From Ophiura sarsii (taxonomy: Eukaryota; Echinodermata; Ophiuroidea; Amphilepidida; Ophiuridae): DNA of 64,000 nt. The position numbers and the translations under genes are program-made. The notes under the pieces were generated by a model, which was not told where the DNA came from, did no database searches, and worked only from the letters and a program-made list of their open reading frames with translations. Shown piece by piece: positions 30,337-42,300 of this stretch. The number at the start of each line of letters is the position of its first letter. Position 1 is the first letter of the stretch. The stretch is from positions 27,181,905 through 27,245,904 of the forward strand of contig CM069448.1 of assembly GCA_035610835.1 (NCBI GenBank). Direction: 5' to 3'.

Positions 30337-33300
30337 CTGCAATATAAAAAGATAATGTCTCTGATTATTCCACCATCATATAATTATTAGGGCTATCTGG
30401 GTTTTTTACCATGGCTAACTCTTTAACAAAGCTATCTTTTTAACAGGCCTATGTGATCTACGCACATCACACTTTGAACGCGGTTGGTCGTCTGCAGACG
30501 ACATTCCAAAAGTTCACAAAATATTTCAAGATTGTCAAAATTATTGAATTTCATGACCATATTTGGAATCACCATGAGAAAAATGCATTAAAATAAGTAC
30601 AAACATGACTAATCTTGGTTCAGTAATCCTTGCGATAGACCTTGAAAGTTGAGAAAGGTTTTCTGACAAATCTGTTTGTATGGTAAAACCACTAGCCGCA
30701 TGGAAAGGGTTAACCCTTTACCTTCCTCATCACTACAAAACACTACACTACTTGGTTCTGGTAGCGCACGCTTTCCAGGTCTCATGGCGCGACCATGCGG
30801 GCTATCATATGCTAAAGAACATCAATAATTTAACCATAACATTCCTCAGCACTACAAAACACTACACTACTTGGTTCTGGTAGCGCACGCTTCCCCAGTC
30901 TTATGGCGTGACCAGGCATGCTATCATATGCTAAAGAACATCAATAATTTAACCATAACATTCCTCATCACTACAAAACACTACACTTGGTTCTGGTAGC
31001 GCGCGCTTTCCCAGTCTCATGGCGCGACCAGGCATGCTATCATATGCTAAAGAACATCAATAATTTAATCATAACATTCCTCAGCACTACAAAACACTAC
31101 ACTACTGGGTTCTGGAAGTGCACACTTCCCCAGTCTCATGGCGCGACCAGGCAGGCTATCATATGCTAAAGAACATCAATAATTTAACCATAACATTCCT
31201 CATCACTACAAAACACTACACTACTTGGTTCTGGTAGCGCACGCTTTCCCAGTCTCATGGCGCGACCAGGCGGGCTATCATATGCTAAAGAACATCAATA
31301 ATTTAACCATAACATTCCTCAGCACTACAAAACACTACACTACTTGGTTCTGGTAGCGCACGCTTCCCCAGTCTTATGGCGCGACCAGGCATGCTATCAT
31401 ATGCTAAAGAACATCAATAATTTAACCATAACATTCCTCATCACTACAAAACACTACACTTGGTTCTGGTAGCGCGCGCTTTCCCAGTCTCATGGCGCGA
31501 CCAGGCATGCTATCATATGCTAAAGAACATCAATAATTTAACCATAACATTCCTCAGCACTACAAAACACTACACTACTGGGTTCTGGAAGTGCACACTT
31601 CCCCAGTCTCATGGCGCGACCAGGCAGGCTATCATATGCTAAAGAACATCAATAATTTAACCATAACATTCCTCATCACTACAAAACACTACACTACTTG
31701 GTTCTGGTAGCGCACGCTTTCCCAGTCTCATGGCGCGACCAGGCAGGCTATCATATGCTAAAGAACATCAATAATTTAACCATAACATTCCTCATCACTA
31801 CAAAACACTACACTTGGTTCTGGTAGCGCGCGCTTTCCCAGTCTCATGGCGCGACCAGGCATGCTATCATATGCTAAACAACATCAATAATTTAACCATA
31901 ACATTCCTCATCACTACAAAACACTACACTATTAATTGCTGGTAGCAGGCACATCCCCAGTCTCGCTATCATATGCTGAAGAAAATCTAAAGATTTTCAA
32001 AGCTGACTCCGTGGCACGATTGGGTAGGGGCGGGATTCCCATCCAGGTGACCCTTCACAACGTCAGCACGGCCAGACTCTCCCCCCTAATTTGACATGTT
32101 TTTCTCCCCTGATAATTTTATTCCCAAAAAATACACTTTGAGGGTTAGGGTTAAAGTTGACACTAAGTGTAAATCAAAATCACCTGTAAATTGCGCAATA
32201 TACATGACAATGGATTCAAAATCTTCACACTATCCACGCGGCTATATTTTTACAAAATAGACAATATACAAAACAGAGTTTTACCTGAAAATTGCGCAAT
32301 ATCCATGAAAATGGATTCAAAATCTTCACACTATCCACGCGGCTATATTTTTACCATATACAAAACAGAGTTTTACCTGAAAATTGCGCAATATCCATGA
32401 CAATGGATTCAAAATCTTCACACTATCCACGCGGCTATATTTTTACCATATACAAAACAGAGTTTTACCTGAAAATTGCGCAATATCCATGACAATGGAT
32501 TCAAAATCTTAACACTTTCCACGCGGCTATTAGTTTTACCGTATACAAAACAGATTTTTCAGCAACTTTTCCAAATTTTCAAGGTCTATCTTAAGGATTA
32601 CTGAATCAATACTAGGCATGTTTATACTTATTTTAATGCATTCCACATGGTGATTCCAAATATGGTTATGAAATTTAACAATTTTGACATTTTTGAAACA
32701 TTATGTGACATTTTGGAATGTAGTCTGCCGTGTGGAAAGTGTAAAAATTTGATCAGGAACTCGCAAGACATAGGTCATGCTCTTTTGTTAAATATCTTAA
32801 AGGATCGTTGTATTGTCAAGAATGTTTAAACAAATATCAAAAGACCATCATGATGTTCCACTGCCCTAACACTTGACTATAAAGCAAGGTCCCATGTGGA
32901 TTTCCATCCAAACAGTGATTCAGGGCATGACCACTGGCCTGCCTAATTTAGGAATTGGAGAATTTATGACCGGTCAATAGATAAATCGCTGTTATAAATA
33001 AAATTGATTAGGCAGTGATGCAATTATTCAATACCACCTGTGTGACTATCTTACTGTATGGATGTGAATCCTGGGTGATATCCCAAGATATGGAATGCAA
33101 AATAAATGCCTTCGCTACCTCTTTTATTTAATTTATGACATGACCAAGACAGAGCCTCTTATCCACCGTGTAAAGCGCTGCCAGCTGAGATTCCTTGGCG
33201 ATATACTCCGTCTCCATGATGAAGAGCCTGCTAAAAAGTATGCCACCTACGCACCAACACATGGCCGAAGGAGACCTGGGCGTCCTTGCACAACATATCT

Positions 33301-36300
33301 GACATATATACAACGCTTACTAGGGGACAATGAAGGCATGATTGAAGATCGACAGATTGTCACTCTTGCTCAAGACCGTCGTGCATGGAAGAAACTTGTG
33401 GTCGCCTGCTCTGCAGCTGAAAAATGATGATTAATGATGCATAATGTCAAGATTTTATAGCTATCGTGACACAATTAAATTTACCTCATTGTTGTTTTTC
33501 ATTCCAATTTTGGCCAAATCTGCCAAGAAATAGTGTACATTGGGCATCTCCATTTCCACCTGCTCAACCTGAAATATAACGAAAACATGATATCAAAAAT
33601 TAACATCCCCTAGAACAAAAGTAATATATAGCGTAGAATTGCGAACACAAATATTTCACCCTTACCGGGTTCGAGACCGTTTAAGTATTTAGCAATTAAA
33701 TTCACTCCAGTTTGTCCGAGTCTATATGTTTGTGACCCAACATGAGTAAATGAGGCACAATGAGGGAAATATGAATATATAGTTATTTATATCATGATAA
33801 TATGCATGAGTTAAGGGATATTTGGTACCAAAGTCAATGTAATATCACATTCATAACCAAAGTTAAGGATTGATGAAAATCACTTTGTCGCAAAACATCA
33901 AAAACAAATTGTCAAGTTACGGACGTTTTAAGGTTTTGGTTTTGTTAACAAATCAATGGAGTACATAAAAATTAAATACCTCAACATAATTTTTAGTTTC
34001 ATGAATTTGAATCTTTGGATACAAGATGTAAAAAAGATCAGAAATTCAGATACAAGATGTAAAAAAGATCAGAAATTATACTTTTTATGATTTTGACTTA
34101 TTATGACCTTGTCCCACATTTGCGCCACAATTTTGTTTAAAATTTGTAATGATAAATAAATAAATATTATTTACACAGTTTTATAATGAGAAATTCAATT
34201 TATGGAAAAACAAGAATTTGCACTAGAGGGCGAATTTGATGTTTGAACTTGACATTTGTGTTACAAATACTATAACCGGGCTTCATCAGGTCACCCGTAG
34301 TAGTGGGTCAATCAAATAAAGATCTCCCAATTTACAGAATTGAAACACATTTACCGTTGAATAGTTGTGAGATACACGCAAATACATTTATTGGCACTGT
34401 TTTATTGAATAAATTATCCTCCTATGTTAAAAATGTCTCACTTTTAGACTAACCTCAAACTCCTCATGCTCTGATAACACGAGAAGTTTGATGCATGCAT
34501 GTAAGATCTCCAGTATATGATACGAATTAGTCGAAATAGAGGATACTCAAAAACTATGAACGCTATACAGGAACGTGTACGTTACAAAAAACAGCCATAT
34601 ACAATGATCTAGGTTGGCTGAGATATTGAACCCCAGATTTCTGCGTGGGAGCCATAGAGCGTGGCCACTTTGCTACACTAACTGTTTTGGCAAAGTCGTT
34701 GATAAAGATATAATTAGCGTGGAGTTATTCAAGCATCACATTTCTTACGCGTTGCTGATCCCCATACTTCTTTTTAAATTCAAATAATGGAGCGATTAGC
34801 CTTTTAAACAATGGGGATTGTTCATTAGGACACCGGCTTCTTTTGGATGCTGTTCAATCTTCAATCTCTCCAGTATTAAGTGCCCTAGAGCTGTGAGAAT
34901 TGAGGGCAAAATGTCGCAAGTTGTATGGTGGTTCCATGTTTAAAATGGTTACAGGTCAAAATGCTATGAGATGAGGGAAGATCATCGAGGCTGCTGTGAT
35001 GCCCTACTTATATAGATAATAATAGATGTACCTTGTCTAGTGATATATGATGTATATTAAACAGAAGGGTAGTACACTTCACTATCGGAAGGGCCGTCTT
35101 ATATCTACAATGAACACTTACCTGAGGCACTTTCTCTAGTATCTGTTTCTCAGTTATGTACAATGTATTTTGTACAGATGGGGAGTACACGCCACTATCG
35201 GAAGGGCCGGCTAATACACTAAGAATGGTGCTCTTCACTGTATCCCTGTAATGGAAGCAAAGAAAACACAAAATAAGTACCTAATTTCAGATAAATTGAC
35301 TATTTTTAAAGCATGAGACAAAGTTGCAGTATGATTTATATTGGATGCATCCATCATGCTGCATCTTGTTTACCCTTCAGCTTATCATACTATAATTTGC
35401 CGTATGTTGTGACTATGTATGTATCCATTAAAGTCTCTCTCAGTTTGTAACTAAACGCCGTGATCGTTGCACTGATAAAAGATTATTATAATGTGAGTGT
35501 TATAAGCTATAAATGGCTGAAAACCGTACAGAATTGACCAAGATATGAGCAAAAGGAGTCAAATTTAGGGCCTTTTGAGACTGTTTCTACGGGCCTGTTT
35601 GTTTATTTTTCGGTGCGTACTGCAACCATGCAGTCGAGCGCGTAACACATAACGCGGCGTAGTGCGCCATGTAAAATAAACGCTCACACGCACTACACCC
35701 ACGCACACCTACTACACACGCGGGCGGACAAATATTGGATAAATACGCTGCGCTACGGGAGTTGATTAATTTAGGCCTTGAAGGTGTATAAGCACGGGGC
35801 GGGCGGTAGGGGCAGGGACGGCGGACGACTAAAGGACGGCAGGGGGAGGGCGGGCGGGGGCGAGGGAGACCATGACGTAATGAGGTTTGGGAGACAGGGG
35901 GTTACTGAAGAACGCTACGGGAGTTGGTTAATTTAGGCCCAATGACGGAGCTTTAGGCCTTGGGGTTGAGATATGCCACGGGGTGGGACGGACGGGGCGG
36001 GGGCGGTGACGAATGGGGATTGTGTGTAGTGATACAATGTGGTTTGGGAGGCAGGGGGTTAATGAAGAAATGCGATGCTAAATTGCGTAACGGATATGCC
36101 ACGGGGCGGGGCGGGCGGGGGCAGGGCGGGGGGGGGGGGGGGGTGTGATGGATGGGTACGGGAGATGATTAAGGTTTAGGCCTTGGAGTTGAAATATGCC
36201 ACGGGGCGTGGCCGGGCGGGGGTCTTTTTTAATTTTATACTTGAAATTTGAAAACTTTTGAATCAAAACAAAACCTTTTGATTTAAAACAAAAATGGTTT

Positions 36301-39300
36301 AAATATTGTTCTATTCCTTATGTGTTTCATTATACATTTTTCAACACTTATGTGTTGTTTCATTTTGTAGGTGTTCTATCTGGCAGGCCTTACTCCCTAG
36401 CGGGAGAGCCCGTCCGAAGGACGGGCGTCCCGCTAGTAAGCTATAAATGGCCGAAAACCATACAGAATTGACCGAGATATGAGCAAAAAGGAGTAAAATC
36501 CAGGGCCTTTTGAGACTGTTTCTACGGGCCATGTTTGTTTATTTTTGCGCGTACTGCAACCATGCAGTCGAGCGCAGTCGAGCGCGTAACACATAACGCG
36601 TCGTAGTGCGCCATGGAAAATAAACGCGCACACGCACTACACCCACACACCCTAGCTACACACGCGGGCGGGCAAATATTGGAGAAATGTACGCTTCGCC
36701 ACGGGAATTGGTTACGGTTTAGGCCTTGGGTTGAGATAAGCCACGGGACGGGGGCGGGGACGGGGCAAGGACGGCAGGGCGGGCGGGGGCGGGAACGGCG
36801 GCGGGTCGGGGACGGGGACGGGGACGGCTGGGGCGGCGGGCGGGGGCGAGGGGGGTCTAATGAAGAAATGTGGTTTGGGAGGCAGGGGGTTAATGAAGAA
36901 ATGCTAAATTGCGTAACGGATATGCCACGGGCGGGGGCAGGGCGGGGGAGTGACGGGTGGGGTACGGGAGATGGTTAAGGTTTAGGCCTTGGAGTTGAAA
37001 TATGCCACGGGGCGTGGGTGGGCGGGGGTCTTTTTAATTTTTTAATTGAAATTTGAAAACTTTCGATTAAAACAAAACCTTTTGATTTAAAACAAAAAAT
37101 GTTTTAAATATTGGTCTATTCCTATGTGTGTTGTATATATTTTCCAACACTTATGTGTTGTTTCATTTTGTAGGTGTTCTATCTGGTAGGCCCTACTCCC
37201 TAGCGGGAGAGCCCGTCCAAAGGACGGTCGTCTCGCTAGTAGAAGTAATACTTCTTATAATGTATTACCTTTGGGCAGTCTGCTCTAAACATGTTCAAGG
37301 GCAAAAAGCACATCTATCAAACCTTGTATAAGTGCTCTTGCCTGTGAACATGTAAAAAGCAATGCTTCCTATATATGCATAACTATTGTGCAGTTTTACT
37401 TTATACATGCAAACACGAAAACACATACAAGGTTTTGACAGAACAGCGGACGTAACTTGACCAACGCTCAAGATAACAGTTTTTTTACCGGGAGCTACTT
37501 TTTTTCTCAAAAGTAGCGCCCGGATCATGGGATTTATTGAGAACCAGGAGCTACTTTCAGTCTACCGGGAGCTAACTTTCTATTAAATCATATTGTCAAA
37601 TTGAAATTTGATGTCTTGGGCAAGCTTCCTGATCGTCAACGGGCGCTTATTTGGACAAAATATAAGCGCTCTGTTGTTTATTTTTCAGCATTACCGGGCG
37701 CTATGGCAGGAGGACCGAGGGGTAAAAATCGCACACCACCCGCTTATCTTGAGCCTTGAACATGACCTCCACTTTCATACTGTAGTCAGTCACATTCCAA
37801 ATTGTTGGCCAGTTTGAGGGATGTATTGAGTGTCTAATACGAGAATGACAGTGGAAGTATAACAATTTGAAGGGGCAGGGACAATTTAAGGGGATGGGAT
37901 AAATTTAATACACAGGTCCTATTAGGCACTTAGAAAATTGTAGGGGGTGCAGAGGGGGTCATGAAATTTAGGAGGGGACACAGGACGTGGGTCCAGTTTA
38001 GGGGGGATGAGGATATATTTACTACACATGTTCTGTGGGGTCCTTGGAAATTGTAAGGGGCCCGGGCAGAGGGGTCATGAAATTTAGGAGGGGACACAGG
38101 ACGGGGGACAATTTCGGGGGGACAAGGATATATTTAATACACATGTTCTGTGGGTCCTTGGAAAATTGTAGGGGATGCATCAGAGGGAGTCATGAAATGT
38201 AGGAGGGGACACGGGACAGGGGACAATTTAGGGGTGATGAGAATATATTTAATGCACAGGTTGCTGTGGGGTCCTTGGAAAATTGTAGGCGGGGACACAG
38301 AGGTGGTTGTTAGTGGCCCAACCACACATGACGGTTGATACAAATGCATATTGGTGAGAACAGCGTTACCAACCACTATTTTGTATAAATACATGCGTGT
38401 GTGCCACCTGGCCGACAATTTTGAAGAAAAGTAAATAACTATATTTCGTCCCACCTATTAGGCAACGTTCAAACAACAAATATTGTTGTGTTGCCCACGA
38501 GTGCCAAACAATGTTGAGGTCTGGTCGGTAGGTCGGTTTTTTTTGTGTGTGGGATTTGAATTGTTGAAAAATATTACTGACAGACTGTGGCTGTCGTGGT
38601 TCATGTCAAGACAATACTGGTAAATGTCAATTGTATTTATGTTTCTAGTGTGATAACAGTTCAAAAAACGTTTTATTCAAGCAAACTTTCATTTCAAGCA
38701 GAAAATAGTAATATTTTGACAGTTTGGTTCAAATTCAAATCTTAAAAAAAGAGGAAAATATGAGATTTTAGGGTCAATCGCTGAGGGCAACACAACACCT
38801 TATTTTGGGCCTTATTATGGGTCCAAACGTCGATGATAATTATGAGGTATTTTAAATGTAAACAGAACATTTATGAAGATAAAGCATATGACCCGACCTA
38901 GAGCAAATAACATCCATGCGATAATAAATTTAATATTACAGAAATAGTTTAAAATGCACACAAAAATACTGTTTGAACTCTCCTTAACCTATATAAGGCC
39001 AAGGAAATTTAAAAAAAACACCACCTGTTCTTAATAAGGCATGACAAACGTTTGTTTTTTCTTCAAATTTTGGATCTATTCATTTTGGAAAACATTTTCC
39101 AATTTTGAGAAAATTTGTAAAAGTGTTTCAAAGTGTTTGAAAAAATAATTGCAATTCAAAATTAATTTAAAATGTTAACACAGATTCTGAAATAAACAGA
39201 AAACCACCTGACCAACCCTCCTGGCTTCGTCCCTGTAGAACTGTTTATTTAATTAAGATTAATCGAATGTCAATCAATAGAACTACATACACTGAAACTC

Positions 39301-42300
39301 TCCTTGACTTTCATAAGGCCATGGAAACAAAAATCCTGTTCTATGGGCTGGAGCGACCCATATTTAGAATTATAATTTTTTCCAAATTATTTGAAGTAGA
39401 ACTCTTTGGAAGTATAGCAGAATTGAAGCAGGCTTTGGAATTGTTCAGATATTGTTCCTGTTTTCATTATCTAATAATTTGCAAGATATGATAAGAATCA
39501 AAAGATACACATAACATACATACTAAATGTATTCTGATTTTACCACCTAAATGTTTTTTAATTATATTTCATAATTGGATATATAATAAGAACAAGCTAT
39601 CAAAATATAAATGCAATTCTTTTAGCCTTTTTTCCCCTTCCATTTTTGATTTCAGTATTGCTTGTGTACTAATAATACAAAGCTATATTGTGTAGTCTTC
39701 AATGCAGTCTTCTTTCTACTCACCATACTTGATCATAATCCACACCCTGTGTATTAGAGTACTTCCATTTACATGCAACTATAGTACTGAACACCCGATC
39801 TGAAGTCTCCGGCAATGATGTATATTGATCTCTAACAAATCCTTCAAAGCCAGACTGTGTAGTCTTCAACACTTTCATGTCTTTAAGACCCCCTGAAACA
39901 GTCGGTGGTCCTATAATGAACAACAAATAGGAGAAACAGTAGGGATTAGGCCACACACAAAACATCCACTGATTTCTTAACACTTTCCACGTGGCTATTT
40001 AGTTTTGCCATATACAAAACAGATTTTTCAGAAACCGATCCCAACTTTCAAAGTCTCTATATCAAGGATTACTGAACCAATACTAGGCATATTTGTACTT
40101 ATTTTAATGCATTTCTCATAATGATTCCAAATCGTTGTGTGAGTGCAAGAACGTCGTATCTGCATTTTGCTGTATTTGCAGGAGAAGCATATTTATGTTT
40201 TTCATAATTATTGTGTGTTTGAGTAACCACATAATGTTATGGAAGTATAAAGATGTTTTCCTTAAATAATATAAATTGAACATCTTGGGATGAAAATAAT
40301 TTATTGAAAAGTTATTGACATTTTAAGATATCATATCTGCACTAGCAAATTTAATGAGTGCAACAAAATCGTAAGTGGCAGTACACTGAGAAAACTTGAG
40401 GACATACGCGAAAAACAGAGTGCAACAACATCGTAATGTTATTGCAGTGCAGAATTTTGAGAATATACAGGAAAAAAGAGTGCAAAAACATTGCAAGTGG
40501 TAGATACGATGTTATTGCACTCAGAATACTATGAAAGCACAGTGCAATTCTAACGTAAGTGGCAGATACGATGTTGTGGCACTAAGAATACTAGGAAATA
40601 TAATTGTTGTGCACTTACAACATTGTTTTTTATTAATTACAAAATGATTATTTTGTTTTAGAATTTCAAAATTAGCTTAAAATGTGTGCAATTACCTACT
40701 CTTTCAACAACAAAAAAGAAGTCAAATTTGCCAAAAATGTCACTTACGAGGTTTTTGCACTCACACAACAAAATATGGTGATGAAATACAATAATAGTGA
40801 CATTTTTGAAACATTTTTGAAATGTTGGATCTGTCGTGACGACTGTCGTGACGACTGGAAAGTGTTAAGTGACCAGGAGCGTCTTTCTACTGGGCAACTT
40901 TACGTTAAGGCCAACAAAAAAAAGGTGTTTGTTTGTCCATAGAGGGTCCTCAAAAGGTAGGGTCGGTAGGTCGGATTTTTTTTTTTTTTTTTTAATATTT
41001 TTTAATACGGATATTGTATTTGGGAATATAAATTCGGCATGTATACTGTGAATTAAAGTCCAAACACACACCAAAACACCTCACTTTTCATAAGTTTGCG
41101 ACATTTTAGTTGCTTTACTCTTCACACTGCTGATTTTGATCTCTTTCTCCTGCTGGGGCAGATCGTCAATTTAAAGTTCCAATACTGTCGCATTGGTTGC
41201 AACACTACAAACTCGATCAAAAATTATTTTTGTACTGAGTTTGCATTGCGCGCAGATACCGTAGAACGCCGCCATTGTGACTGAATGTTACACAATGTGA
41301 AATAACGTTGTGTTGAAGTTTTGCTAGAAATATATACGTGAAAGTATTGCTAAACCTATTTCCCGTACTAACTACCCCAAAAATTGTTATATACTATGTT
41401 GAAATTAATATTCATGCCGTTGAGCAACATTTTGGGAACAAATATTAACCGTAACTAGATTTTTCATATTTTCTCACACTGCGTTTTTAGTATAAAAATG
41501 ACATCACTTGCACGTGCGATCACTGATTTTCATTTAGTCCTTTTAATAGTCCCCGCGGGCCGCGAGTGCCAAGTTCATGCAGTAAACATCATGTTACACG
41601 GGATTGCGAATTGGGGGGATGGTGTTGCAAATACCAGATTGACGATATATCATACGAAATAAGGAATAAAACGGTCCGTTTGGCCATTCAAATTGCTCAA
41701 AAATTTGTTTAAAAAAAATTATCGAAAATAAAAAGTAATACGGTCGGCACCTAGGTACACGGTCGGTCGGACGTGGACAAACAAACAACTTTTTTTTTTG
41801 GGCCTAATTAATGGTACCAATCGGCCTTTTTGCCCAGTAGGAACGGGAACGCTAATTAATGCTCATGAGTTTTCTAACGGCAAATACCTGCAAAAACCAG
41901 GTATGTAGCAGGTTACCGGTATGGTATCGCTTAGCAGTAATTACAAAATGAGGCGGTTAAAATATTTAACAGTAAATTACCATTATTTCCAATAGCGTTA
42001 AAGGGACACTAAGAGATGTGTTGGAGGCTGCGCCCTCAATTATGATAAAAACTGGGATTAGTATATTTTTATAATTGTATTACATGTATGAACTTACACC
42101 TATAAGGATTAAGAAAAATCAGCCCTCTTTGTACAAGAAAACATCGATTCAAAAATGCTTGTAGAGCCGCAACGAGCATTTTACGTCCGACAGTATCCCC
42201 CTGCAGTACGCGTGATACATAACGCGAACCAAATTTGCATAGAGGGCGTTTTTCAATAAATAGTGATGATATTGTTTTAATCAAGTTTTGCTGTGTTTTT

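Noticed and set aside
33664..33682. Pol III B-box-like GGTTCGAGACC, possible tRNA
   Set aside because: No A box at the right distance and no cloverleaf can be drawn.
36613..36978. 121-codon plus-strand ORF rich in Gly/Arg
   Set aside because: Translation of the GGGGCGGG tracts in the head-to-tail duplication.
38134..38454. 106-codon minus-strand ORF
   Set aside because: Translation of the 122-bp tandem array; its repeated protein blocks follow the DNA period.
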